A stretch of DNA of 64,000 nt from Przewalskia tangutica (Eukaryota; Streptophyta; Magnoliopsida; Solanales; Solanaceae): positions 63,021,593 through 63,085,592 of the forward strand of contig CM056738.1 of NCBI GenBank assembly GCA_029844215.1, given 5' to 3'. This document shows positions 1-10,800 of this stretch, piece by piece. Below the pieces are notes generated by a model, which saw only the letters and a program-made list of their open reading frames with translations, had not been told where the DNA came from and did no database searches. Position 1 is the first letter of the stretch. Each line of letters starts with the position of its first letter. The translations under genes and the position numbers were made by a program.

Positions 1-874
1 ATAAGATCATTATAAATAAGTATAACTTATTCACAACACACCAAAGTATATGTTACTTAATTTAAAAGAGTTTACGTATGAAGTTTTAAGACTATGAACC
101 TCAAATTCTTAAAAGGTTAAGAGACTTTATTTTTCAAGTTATGGGACTTGATTCTTGAAGGAAGAAATGAATTGATTTAAAAGTATAGAATACTTGATTT
201 GGAAAAAATTGATTTCTTGCCATTCTAAAGATAAGAGACTTGATTTCTAAAGTAAAGGAGCTTGATTTCAAAAGTTAAGAGACTTGAAATATTTTGAACG
301 CTATGTAAATTGAATTGAAAGTATAAGTCTCTTGGTTATAAAAAGGAATGAATTTGTCTAAGACATAAAGAGTTATAACTGATTTATGGGAAGTTGGTTA
401 TAACAACTTTATGGAGGATTAAAAGAATGGGTTTCTTCAGTAATGTAAGCAAAGAAATGATTGAAATAAAGAAGGGCAAATTGTTTTAAAGGTACCAATT
501 TCTTAAGGCTTTAAAGAAAGAAGTCATTTGATTTAGAAGCCTATAAATGTATTTCTAAAATGTATTGTGACTTGTCTTGAAAAGTAGATATGACTTGATA
601 CTACGGTTATTAGTATCTTGGAAGTTTTATTTGAAAGAGAATCATTTTAAAGGAGTAGAGGCACGTAGTACGTTGGGTTAAATTCCCGGATTTTATAATG
701 ACATGTTAGTGCCTTAAGTAAATTAAAATGAGAGTGTATATGAACAAGCTAATAAGAAGTTAGGGGATTTCTTAACTTGCTTATATTATGTATGATAAGT
801 CGGCAATGCTTATGTTATGTATGATAAGCCGGTAGTGCTTATGTGATGTATGATAGCCGGTTGAGCTAGTTTAT

Positions 875-1009
875 GAGTATGATTGCGGGGTAAACCCCCA
901 AGACATTATACCACCTTCTGAGTATGATTGCGGGGTAAACCCCCAAGACATTATACCACCTTTTGAGTATGATTGCGGGGTAAACCCCCAAGACATTATA
1001 CCACTACAT
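875..1009 (+). repeat. 45-bp tandem repeat, three units (A 5' LTR)
   Basis: Units start at 875, 920 and 965 with GAGTATGATTGCGGGG. Each carries a short inverted repeat GGGG TAAA CCCC. The same three units recur at 34743, 34788 and 34833 in A's 3' LTR, so the array predates A's insertion. Confidence 0.95.
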
Positions 1010-1025
1010 GGATTTGCTACCTATG

Positions 1026-1275
1026 ATGCGAGGAAGACCTCATGCGGGTCCACACGACCTATGCGGGCGGATACAGTCTATGCGAGGAATACCTCATGCG
1101 GGTCCACACGACCTATGCGGGCGGATACAGTCTATGCAAGGAATACCTCATGTGGGTCCACACGACCTATGCGGTTGGATACAGTCTATGCGAGGAATAC
1201 CTCATGCGGGTCCACACGACCTATGCGGGAGGATACAGTCTATGCGAGGAATACCTCATGCGGGTACATACGGCC
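1026..1275 (+). repeat. 54-bp tandem repeat, ~4.6 units (A 5' LTR)
   Basis: ATGCGAGGAATACCTC-type units start at 1026, 1080, 1134, 1188 and 1242. The 54-base period is a multiple of three, so all three forward frames stay open (one reads RGIPHAGPHDLCGRIQSM repeatedly); I regard this as a by-product, not a protein. The 3' LTR copy (34892-35040) has only about 2.6 units, so copy number has changed since insertion. Confidence 0.95.
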
Positions 1276-1553
1276 CTTGCGCGCAGGAGTAGGATTGCTA
1301 AATGATACTATGGGTAGGTGACCCTAAGTTGATCATAAGCTTCCTATTTTTATGCAGTATACTTTTATGGGCAGACTTATGTGACTTTATCGCGTCCCAG
1401 CTTGGGCCGGGCAGTTGTTACACCCCGGAATTTCAGGATATGTTTATAAGAACGTTCGTAAGAACAAAAAGATGTTAAGATTAGAGACGAGTAAAAATTT
1501 ATCGGAATTTTGGAATTTGTCGGAAAACGAAATATTGCGACGAACGGGAGGGC

Positions 1554-1563
1554 GACACGTGTC
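1554..1563. promoter_or_regulatory. G-box palindrome GACACGTGTC (B 5' LTR)
   Basis: A perfect 10-base palindrome with the CACGTG core bound by plant bZIP/bHLH factors, about 190 bases upstream of the TATA box. The other B LTR has it at 8572-8581 and element A at 32233-32242. Regulatory role is inferred from conservation and position. Confidence 0.55.
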
Positions 1564-1750
1564 ACCCCCCTTATGGTCATGGACGAAATTGTCATGGTTA
1601 GAATGGTCATTTGACCATAATTTAAATGACCAAGTCTTGCTAGTCTTGAAGCTTGACAAAGTTGACTAAGTCAAAGGCCACCTAGACTTGATCCATGTGA
1701 AATCCATCTAGGCCAACCATTTGTGTAGATCTTAACCCTCCATGCCCCTT

Positions 1751-1757
1751 TATATAA
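1751..1757 (+). promoter_or_regulatory. TATA box TATATAA (B 5' LTR)
   Basis: TATATAA preceded by CCCCTT and followed by ACTACTAGTAGC, about 335 bases into the LTR. The same motif is at 8770-8776 in B's 3' LTR and 32432-32438 in A. The position fits a U3 promoter; transcription itself is not shown. Confidence 0.6.
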
Positions 1758-3724
1758 CTACTAGTAGCAAGAGAGAGCCAACACTTAGCCATTTTTTTCA
1801 CAAAAATTTGAAGAGCACAATAGAGAGCTCTCGGCTAGAGGGGGGGTTTCAAGAAAAAAAAATTCAATTGTTGTCCAATAATTCCCCCACTTTAAACCAA
1901 GGTACCTAAGGGTATTGTAAGTGTTTCTCAATAGAAAGATCCCGTAAAAATGGTGTTTTCGTATTAGTCGCAAGGCGAAAACCTAAAGGGTTATTCAACT
2001 TTGAAGTTGAAACTTGAAGATGAGTCTTTTATAAGCTTCTAAGGGTTGCTTGGAGTGGATTGGAACGTCGAAAGGAGGAGCTAAAGTTGCTAAGGAGCGA
2101 CTTGTGATCTTGGATCATAATTGGGCTAATTGAGGTATAATCTTCGTTTTACTTTTGTAATTGAAGATTTCATGTTATGATAAGTTATAAGTGATCATGT
2201 GATTTTTGTTATGAAGTTTGATAAGTGACATTGATTGTAGAAGCCTAGAACCGAAAATGACATGTTTAGCCTTTTGAAATTGAAATACAATTTTGGTCGT
2301 TTATTAGAATCGTCGCATGTTTACCTACTTGAGGATTGTAGTAGTTGTAATCGATTGCGGCGTGATATCATGTTATACTAAACCACTTGGATTAAAAAGG
2401 AATTGGAAACGATTTGTATTGTTGCCTAATTGCCGAATTGACATTATAGTTTAGACTAGTTTGTTATCGTTTGTGGTGAGCCAATTGGGGCTGTTTGGTT
2501 ATTCATTTGTATTGAACTACCTTATAAATTGTGGTGAGCCAATTGGGGCTGTTTGGTTATTGTATTCGGCCTTGAAAAAGGTGGCAAAGTTAGTAAAAAC
2601 AAAGGAAGTCTTTGTCCGATTTTCCGTAGAATTTAGTGACTTGCACTTGGAATATTCTACGTTTGAAACTAGAAGTTAATAGACGCATTTATGGTCATTA
2701 TAGGTTGACATACTACGACGCGAATCGGACTTAGCAAGTGGATTAAACCAAGAGGTATGTGGAACTTTCTTATCTCTTAAGCATGATTAAGTTGTAAATG
2801 TATAGTACTAGACGACAAGATTTTGACAATCTAGTCTATTTGATATCCTTGGCTTATTTTAAGAATGCCCAAGTTGTTTGAGTTAGGAATTAACTCACTT
2901 GTTTAATTATTAAGGATATCTTGGTTTTCAAAAGTTAAGAGACTTTAAGTATGTTGAAAGTATTTTGATACTTGTTTTGTTGGAAAGTTTAAGTCTCTTG
3001 GTTAAAAAGAAGTATGTAAGTTGCTAATGTATAAAGCTAGTATAACGGCTTTATGGGAAGTTGGTTATAATAGCTTTATGGAAAGTTAATAAGAGAATGG
3101 TTTACTCTTAAGTAATTTAAGCATGTTAAGGGACTTGAAGAGTTTTAAAGAATGTGACACTTGTTTCGTTTTAAACGTATAAGTCCCTTGGATAGGAAAT
3201 TGTACTTGACTTAGGTATAAAGTGAATATAACGACTTTATGAGGAGTTGGTTATATTGGCTTTATGGAAAGATAAATGGCTTGATTTATTTGAAAGGCTC
3301 TTTGATTTAAAGGCATCAATTGCCTAAGGCTTTTACGAGAGAAGAAGTCACTTGATTTAGAAGCCTAATTTTATTTCTAAAAGTATTGTGACTTGTCTTG
3401 AAAAAGAAATTGTAACTTGATACTACGGTTATTAGTATCTTGGAAGTTTTATAATGAAATGAGTCATTTTGAAAGAATAGAAGTACGTAGTACTTTGGGT
3501 TAAATTCCCGGATTTTTATAAAGAACATGTTGGTGCCTTAAGTAAACTAAATGAGAGTGTATATGAAATGAATAATAAGGTTAGGGATTGCTTAACTTGC
3601 TTATATATTGTATGATAAGCGGTAGTGCTTATGTTATGTGTGATAGCGGATTTGTGCTAGTAGTTCAAGAATAATTGCGGGTCATTCCCGTTTGTGGCAT
3701 TGCATATTTCCGTGGATTTGCTAC

Positions 3725-3910
3725 CCACGATGCGAGGAATACCTCACGCGAGTCCGTAGGGCTTACGCGGGTGAAATAGTCCCACGCGGCGTCCGGCCTA
3801 TGCGAGGAATACCTCACGCGAGTCCGTAAGGGGCTTACGCGGTGAAATAGTCACATGCGAGGAATACCTCACGCGGTCCACGCGATCTATGCGGTGAAAT
3901 AGTCCCGTGA
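3725..3910 (+). repeat. Degenerate minisatellite (B 5' LTR)
   Basis: Three units of the ATGCGAGGAATACCTC type, separated by a GCTTACGCGGGTGAAATAGTC-like spacer. This is a diverged version of A's 54-bp array at the equivalent LTR position. The other B LTR has it at about 28970-29155. Confidence 0.85.
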
Positions 3911-4484
3911 ATAGGATTGCTTAATGATACTGCGACAGTGGTCCTGTTTTGATCGTGAGCTTCCTACTTTATATTGTAAGTATACACCTATTTACTCATC
4001 ATTGTTAGTAAGGCACAGCAATCGTTAATTGAGTTATCATACATGTCTCCGCTTTATTATTAGACTTATGATTTCATTACAAGATTTCTGTTTCACATAT
4101 TTGGTACATGTTGATCGACCTCGGGCCGCGCTCATGCCGCAGGTAGTACTGTGCTGATCCTCGCTCTTAGGATCACTGCTCACCGGAGAAGCTCCTCCTT
4201 TCGAGGCTTATCCTCGGTATTGTCGGTTGTTGTACATTCGTGGTATGGCGGGGCCCCGTCCCGCCAGGTTGTTATTCTTGAGGTCCGTAGTCACATTGTG
4301 GATTGGGTTGTAAAGGAAAAAATGTCTCGCTTTATTGGTATAAGTTACGGAAGGTGGCCTTATCGCCAGCCTTTGTTATTATATGTTTAAGTATTTTATC
4401 ACTGTGTATGTTCCGCTATTCTCTCGATGTATGCAGAGGGTGCCTGTGTAGGGCACCGCCATGCCCTGGTCGTCGTGACAAAAT

Positions 4485-4496
4485 TGGTATCGAGCG
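4485..4496 (+). other. Primer binding site, element B
   Basis: Reads TGGTATCGAGCG four bases after the LTR end. The expected plant initiator-Met primer site is TGGTATCAGAGC, present intact in A (30501) and H (53330). The missing A of CAG here and in D, G and I is more likely a sequence error than a mutation. Confidence 0.75.
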
Positions 4497-4540
4497 ATTA
4501 GTCCTCTGAAAGTGTCTACGCATCGTGTCAGCAGTAGTCT

Positions 4541-4573
4541 TGATTATCGGTGTGTTGCACCACATCTATAATC
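4541..4573 (+). other. Leader stem-loop (dimerisation-signal-like), element B
   Basis: Outer stem TGATTAT / ATAATC. The inner part reads GGTGTG TTGCAC CACATC, so two bases (GT) are missing from the loop found in all other copies. See element A at 30558 for the intact form. Confidence 0.6.
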
Positions 4574-6834
4574 GTGAGGTCGCAGGACATTTAGGATTGG
4601 TTTCCATTCTTCTCACTCTAAGATCGTGCGATAGAGCTGTATGGTTAGGGTCGTCTTTCCCTAACAAGTTATGATTGTTTGCAGCTACGTGAAAGGCAAC
4701 AGTGACCCAGGAAGGATTATGTGGATTGCGTATCCAGGTTGGTAATGTTTGTAGTATAGTTGGTATTGTGACATACAACTATACAGATTTATGTTTGGGG
4801 GTCACATGTGTGTTGCCTAGGATGATTTTAGATTACCAGGATTGGGTAAGGACTAAATAAATACCGGGAAGGTATGAGCAGTTAAGGAAGTCTCATCAAG
4901 GTTTTACGTGCTAATTTGAGATAATTAGGTGATGATAAGATGTGTGAGAATGTAATGGACCCTTAAGAAGTTAATTAAGAGACTAAGTGGAAGACTATGT
5001 TAGCAACTTAAGCTACGTGGTATGCTTAAGGGAATTGTACGGGCGAGATCCGGACGAAGAAAGTATAGTTGTTGTGGTCAAGACAACACGGTTATGATTT
5101 TACGAGAAGTTTTTGTACCCGGTTACGGGGGGCTGATAAGTTAGGCTTGGAGCATGGAAATTGCGAGCCTGAGAATGTGATAACCGTCGAGACCTTAGGT
5201 ATATAAGGCCTTCTCGGGTAGTAAAGTTAAGTCAGACCGAGGGTAATAGTTAAGTGCGACGCCGAGTCGGGTTGGGGATCTATTAAGGGTCGCCCCATAG
5301 CTTGAAATGAAATGGGATTAGTTGGTAGTAGTCCCGCCACGCGACAGGTCACGCAGGTGTGCGCCCAAGTCTAGTTAATCGCTTTATGGGTTCGTGGACG
5401 CATTCCACCGAACCAGTCAGAGCCGGAATGGGCCTTGTATTGTTTAATTTAGTAACTCCAAAGATTGGAGACCCGGATCAGTATGAAGGCTATGTTCGTA
5501 CGCTAAAATAAGTTTGGGAGTACGAGATAAGTACGACCAGTGAAAAAGAGAGCAACCAAGTGTAAAGAAATAAAGCCTGAATCCATGAGAACCTTTCGGG
5601 GTGATCACACCCGTGAGTGATGGGTGGTAGCTGAGCGAGTAGATAATAATTACCGGTAACGATACAGTCGTTGGACCTTAGCAGACCTAGCAGAGCTGTT
5701 ATGACAGACGTTGAGGTCATTATGAGTACGGACTAGTTGGCCTCTTGTGATGCCAACGTGGACTACAGAGAGAGATTGATTTTGGTACCAGTTTTCCGAT
5801 AAGCCGGTTATCGAGTGGAAAGGAAAAGAAGTGGTGATAACCAGTGAATTATTCTTCCTTCTTTGACATAAATTGTTTTTAATAAGTCTGTGTGATTTGT
5901 TCACTTGAGGTGGATTGAGGCAGAAAGTAAGTAATATTTGAATTTGAAGGAATTTATGTTAAATGCCCTTGGAGGTACTTGGAGTTGGTTTGGTGGCGGT
6001 CGTACCACGACCTTCCAGATAATTTCAGGAAAATGTGCAAGGCATGAATAAATAAGTACGGGTGCTGCCGGCGGAAAGCTGAGGGCATCTTTGGTAGGTT
6101 TTGAAAATCTACACTACTTTAAGGCGGGGCGTGATGATTAGATAATTACTGGACCGCGAGAGGACCCTGTGATTAGGGTTGTGACTCCAAGGAAAGTTTA
6201 AGAAAGGGAGATAAGTTTTCTCCCCCACATAAAAGGACAGTTTTACGAATTATGGGGTTGCGTGTACCCATGTTGTTAGACGAAGGATATAAGACAGGTA
6301 AGGTCTTCGGTATCGTCATGCCATAGGTTACAGTTGTAGATAACCGTGGGAAAAGTGTTGTGTTGGGGTAATTAAGAACGATGTACGAATTGGTCGAGGA
6401 AGTATCGTAAAGATATTAATGTAAGTTGCACGGGTCATGATTACCCCAGACGAGTGTAAAGACCATTAGTTGATAATGGGCAGTAAGAACATTTCAAGAA
6501 AATGTGGTAACACCTAGTTATAGGCTCTACAAACTGGGAAAGGAAAACCGGGTTACTACTTGACGAGATCAAGGAAACCTCCCCCCCCTAAAAATGTGAT
6601 TGACAGTAAGTCTTAGCCGTGAGGCAAGCAAAGGAATCAAATCTAAGTTTAGTGACCAAGTTTGGTTGCAACAGAGAAAGGGAAACAGGAACCATAAGGG
6701 CGAGTAAGGATACCCGAATACTTCGCAGAATGAGAAAGGCTTTCGCCATCGAAAGATAAGTTGACCATGACTACAGTTCTAACCCCTCCTGTGAGACTAG
6801 AGGGTTAGGTTATTATGATAACACGTTGGGTGTT
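4574..6834 (+). other. Element B leader and unrecognisable gag-pol region
   Basis: Positions 4574-5745 align with A's internal region (30594-31785), and part (about 5390-5450) resembles the post-gag spacer of C, G and I. From about 5746 to 6834 the sequence is unique to B in this window and should correspond to protease and reverse transcriptase by position. I could not recognise a YVDD or other RT motif in any frame. No gag zinc knuckle was found. Frames are heavily stopped. Confidence 0.55.
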
Positions 6835-7310
6835 GGACTAGGTTGTGTGCTGACGCAACCCGATAAGGATAGAGCCTATGTTTTCCCGGTAGTTAGGGAA
6901 GCAGGAGAAGAAATTGCGCCACTCACGATTTAGAGTTGGCGGCAGTTAAATCATGCCTGGAAGATTTGGGGGCATGACGTATATACAAACTTCATGTGGA
7001 TAATTGTGCAGACCACAAAAGCCTCCGGTATGTCTGCAGACTGAGGCAGTAGAATTTGCGACACCGATGGTGGTTAGAGTTACTCAAGGATTGTGATATT
7101 GATATCCTATACCATCCGGGGAAAGCCAAGACAGTTACAGATACTCCTTGTCGCGGACCTCAGGGTAGTCTGCCAGGTAGGCAGCCAGATAGACAGGACG
7201 TGGTCCGTGAGATTCTTCAGTTACCGAGCCTAGGGGTTCGATTAATTGCTTCCAAGTTAAGGAAGTTTAGATCCGAGAGGTTGCCGAGTCTTCCGTCGTT
7301 GAGGAGGTAA
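6835..7310 (+). pseudogene. RT-linked RNase H remnant (element B pol)
   Basis: From 6835 one frame reads GLGCVLTQPDKDRAYVFPVV, an internal stop, then LNHAWKIWGHDVYTN, matching the Ty3/gypsy RNase H pattern around HALKIWRHYLY. After a frame change at about 7050 it continues RHRWWLELLKDCDIDILYHP GKA, the family's RWLELLKDYD...YHPGKAN block that ends RNase H. The usual FTDHKSL aspartate is lost (VQTTKAS). The broken frame, internal stop and lost catalytic residue make it non-functional as read. It would have degraded the RNA strand during reverse transcription. Confidence 0.8.
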
Positions 7311-7663
7311 AGAGGCGACAATATGAGGATCCAGTTATGATACGGTACCGAGATACGGCTCTCCGAGAAGAGAAGAGCCTGTTTGAGTAGCACCAGATGG
7401 GGTGCTATGAGATAAGGATAGATTGCGTGTACCCGGTGCTGCAGGACTAGTCAGCAGGTTCTAGGGGAGGCATGCAGTGCTTATTGCTCTGATTGTTTGG
7501 GGCCGACTAAGTCGTGTCGTGGCCTCAGATGTATGTATGGGTAAGATGACCGGAAGAGAGACATAACGGAGTTTACTGCTTAGTGTCCGAGTTAGTAGCA
7601 GGTCATGGTTGTGTACCAGAAGCCCAGTGGGCTATTGCAGGCGATTGAAATCCCAACCTAGAT

Positions 7664-8270
7664 ATGAGAGGTAATTATTATGGATCTTGTTACGCGGTGG
7701 CATCGTACTCGGAGGAAGTCGACTCCGGGGTCATGGTAATTAGGATGGCGAAACCAGCTGTGTTCTTTCGGATTGGGACCACTTACTCGGCTGTGGTTTA
7801 TACTAGCTTGTATAGCAGAGAGATTGTGAGACTGCACGAGTTTCCTACGCTTATGATTACATAGATGAGCTCGGGCCATGGATAACTTCGAGGTTTTTCG
7901 TAAAGGATTAGGGACACAGTGAGTCTCGGTGTTGCATTACACCCCGCACCGACGGCCAGTAACGTACTATCCAGGCACTTGAGGATAGGTTGCGGGCCTG
8001 TGTTTTTGGTTTCAGGAATAGCCGGGAAGGTTAATTGCCTCTTGTCTTGTTACGTAACGATAACAGATACCCTTTCAGTTTTCAGGTGGCCCGGTACGAG
8101 GCCTTGTGTGTAAGAAAGTGGAGATCGCCGGTCGGATGGTTCGACATAGGCGACGTTCAGTTATTTGGTCCAGACTTGATTCAGCGGGCTGTGGATAAGG
8201 CGAAGCTTATCCGTGAAAGATTATTTAGTAAAGCTTAGAGTCAGCAGAAGCTTTATGCAGATAACCGACA
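7664..8270 (+). pseudogene. Integrase catalytic core and C-terminal remnant (element B pol)
   Basis: The frame at 7664-7864 contains RMAKPAVFFRIGTTYSA then YTSLYSREIVRLHEFP, the standard gypsy integrase core sequence between its first and second acidic residues. Past a stop there is TPRTDGQ-like sequence (about 7945) corresponding to HPQTDGQ. A different frame at 8035-8238 reads RSPVGWFDIGDVQLFGPDLI, followed by KAKLIRERLFSKA, which matches the WFxVGE...GPDLV...KVKxIRERLKTAQS tail. At least two frameshifts and several stops. The core DDE residues are not all recoverable. Confidence 0.85.
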
Positions 8271-8397
8271 TTGACACAGGGGGTTCAGCTTGACATTTTA
8301 GTATGAGTATTGTTATGTGGCCTCGTGTGGTATTTTTTGGTATGTGGGGGTTGTAAAAGAAGACTATGTCGCTATCTTTAAGTTTGACTCCCAAAAG

Positions 8398-8433
8398 AAC
8401 ATTCGGGGACGAATGTTTCTAAGGGGGGAATAA
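8398..8433 (+). other. PPT-adjacent hairpin and polypurine tract, element B
   Basis: Arms AACATTCG (8398) and CGAATGTT (8410) form an 8-bp hairpin, followed by the purine tract AAGGGGGGAATAA directly before the 3' LTR. The tract primes plus-strand DNA. The hairpin beside it recurs in A, C, D, E, G and I. Confidence 0.85.
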
Positions 8434-9825
8434 TGTTACACCCCGGAATTTCAGGATATGTTTATAAGAACGTTCGTAAGAACAAAAAGATGTTAAGATT
8501 AGAGACGAGTAAAAATTTATCGGAATTTTGGAATTTGTCGGAAAACGAAATATTACGACGAACGGGAGGGCGACACGTGTCACCCCCCCTTATGGTCATG
8601 GACGAAATTGTCATGGTTAGAATGGTCATTTGACCATAATTTAAATGACCAAGTCTTGCTAGTCTTGAAGCTTGACAAAGTTGACTAAGTCAAAGGCCAC
8701 CTAGACTTGATCCATGTGAAATCCATCTAGGCCAACCATTTGTGTAGATCTTAACCCTCCATGCCCCTTTATATAACTACTAGTAGCAAGAGAGAGCCAA
8801 CACTTAGCCATTTTTTTCACAAAAATTTGAAGAGCACAATAGAGAGCTCTCGGCTAGAGGGGGGTTTCAAGAAAAAAAAATTCAATTGTTGTCCAATAAT
8901 TCCCCCACTTTAAACCAAGGTACCTAAGGGTATTGTAAGTGTTTCTCAATAGAAAGATCCCGGAAAAATGGTGTTTTCGTATTAGTTGCAAGGCGAAAAC
9001 CTAAAGGGTTATTCAACTTTGAAGTTGAAACTTGAAGATGAGTCTTTTATAAGCTTCTAAGGGTTGCTTGGAGTGGATTGGAACGTCGAAAGGAGGAGCT
9101 AAAGTTGCTAAGGAGCGACTTGTGATCTTGGATCATAATTGGGCTAATTGAGGTATAATCTTCGTTTTACTTTTGTAATTGAAGATTTCATGTTATGATA
9201 AGTTATAAGTGATCATGTGATTTTTGTTATGAAGTTTGATAAGTGACATGGATTTTAGAAGCCTAGAACCGAAAAGGACATGTTTAGCCTTTTGAAATTG
9301 AAATACAATTTTGGTCGTTTATTAGAATCGTCGCATGTTTACCTACTTGAGGATTGTAGTAGTTGTAATCGATTGCGGCGTGATATCATGTTATACTAAA
9401 CCACTTGGATTAAAAAGGTATTGGAAACGATTTGTATTGTTGCCTAATTTCCGAATTGACATTATAGTTTAGACTAGTTTGTTATCGTTTGTGGTGAGCC
9501 AATTGGGGTTGTTTGGTTATTCATTTGTATTGAACTACCTTATAAATTGTGGTGAGCCAATTGGGGCTGTTTGGTTATTGTATTCGGCCTTGAAAAAGGT
9601 GGCAAAGTTAGTAAAAACAAAGGAAGTGCTGTCCGATTTTCCGTAGAATTTAGTGACTTGCACTTGGAATATTCTACGTTTGAAACTAGAAGTTAATAGA
9701 CGCATTTATGGTCATTATAGGTTGACATACTACGACGCGATCGGACTTAGTGGATTAAACCGAAGAGGTATGTGGAACTTTCTTATCTCTTAAGCATGAT
9801 TAAGTTGTAAATATATAGTACGGTA
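8434..9825 (+). repeat. Element B 3' LTR, segment 1
   Basis: Nearly identical to 1416-2810. Has the palindrome at 8572-8581 and TATA at 8770-8776. Interrupted by element C; the final CGGTA (9821-9825) is C's target duplication. Confidence 0.93.
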
Positions 9826-9854
9826 TGTCACGACCCGATCCCGGGCCCGTGACT

Positions 9855-10190
9855 GGTGCCTTACCCCGGGCACCCTAGTGATACAACATCAGAGAAAACC
9901 AGCGGAAAATAAAACATAAACATGAAACAAGATATATGATCATAAAACAAGCCAACCAAAAATTGCTTGTCAGATATATACATAAAACCCAAGAGTTTAA
10001 TCCTTTTTATAACCCCGCCACAACAAGCATTACTGCACTCTAAGATTTACAATAACCATGACGGGACAGGGCCCCGCCATACCCCTGAATGTACAAGAAC
10101 CTACAACTCAGGGAACACATACCAAAGAATAAGCCTCCGGAGAAACGGAGCTTCCCAATACGCTGAACTGTGATCCTATGAGCGAGGATC
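9855..10190 (-). other. Hairpin series at the LTR end (element C, left LTR)
   Basis: Three inverted repeats are clear: GGTGCC / GGCACC (9855-9874), the AAGCCTCCGG...CGGAGCTT element (10131-10153) and GATCCT / AGGATC (10172-10190). A fourth, CGGG / CCCG around 10060-10078, is shared with F (TGGCGGG / CCCGCCA near 39351). All families repeat this order in the last ~400 bases of the LTR, close to the primer site. An RNA role is inferred. Confidence 0.6.
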
Positions 10191-10439
10191 CACTACCGAT
10201 GTACTCCTACTGCGCAGATGAACGCAGCCCCAAGGAGGTCAAGATAACAGTACCAAGTATGTGAAATCAGAAATATCAGAAATGAAATCATAACAGTCTA
10301 TATAAAAATAAGAGACATGTATGATAACAAAACTACAGTTCACAACATAAAAGCAGTCATGTCACGTCAGGGACTCACGCCCTCAAGTCATCACTCAAAT
10401 ATAACTATGGGTCTCACGCCCACAACATCAATCATGTTC

Positions 10440-10800
10440 GCATCATGGCCGCATGCCCCTAATTCTCAGATCGGTGTAGACATGTCCATGATGCAACAAT
10501 AATAACAATGCCCCATGGCCACATGCCCCATCGGTGTAGACATGTCCATGATGCAACAATAATAACAATGCCCCATGGCCACATGCCCCGGATTCAGACG
10601 GTGTAGACACGTCCATGTGACATTAACAACAATAATACTGGGTGATAAAAACCCCGCCGCATGGCCACACGCCCCCGGAATTCTGCATCGGTGTAGACAT
10701 GTCCATGTAACCACAATAACAATATATCGGGTAATCAACCCTGCCGCATGGCCACATGCCCCCGGAATTCTGCATCGGTGTAGACATGTCCATGTGACAT
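10440..10800 (-). repeat. Minisatellite of ~60-70 bp units (C left LTR)
   Basis: Units contain CATGGCCACATGCCCC and CGGTGTAGACATGTCCATG; two exact 60-bp steps are at 10511 and 10571. The right LTR has it at 15960-16320. Related units occur in H (52452-52740) and G (40083-40195). Open frames through it on both strands are repeat artefacts. Confidence 0.92.

Larger units (their letters stand above)
1..1415 (+). repeat. Element A 5' LTR, left segment
   Basis: This matches 33868-35180 of A's 3' LTR nearly base for base, starting at ATAAGATCATTATAAATAAG. It holds the CATAAAG/CTTTATG module (364-413), a 45-bp repeat and a 54-bp repeat. It ends where element B begins, between two ~57-bp tandem units containing GGGCAGACTTATG. 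No coding capacity. Confidence 0.88.
1416..4480 (+). repeat. Element B 5' LTR
   Basis: Starts TGTTACACCCCGGAATTTC and ends GTCGTGACA. 3065 bp. Contains a GACACGTGTC palindrome, a TATA box, two copies of the ATAAAG/CTTTATG module (about 3031-3085 and 3210-3275), a degenerate minisatellite and a hairpin-rich end (about 4100-4480). No ORF of note. Confidence 0.93.

Noticed and set aside
1008..1321. Three overlapping ORFs with 18-residue repeats
   Set aside because: They follow from a 54-bp tandem repeat inside an LTR; copy number differs between LTRs and there is no promoter or start context.
5746..6834. Reverse transcriptase and protease of element B
   Set aside because: Expected by position, but I found no YVDD, LDLRSGYHQI-type or protease D(S/T)G motif in any frame, so it is described only as unrecognised.
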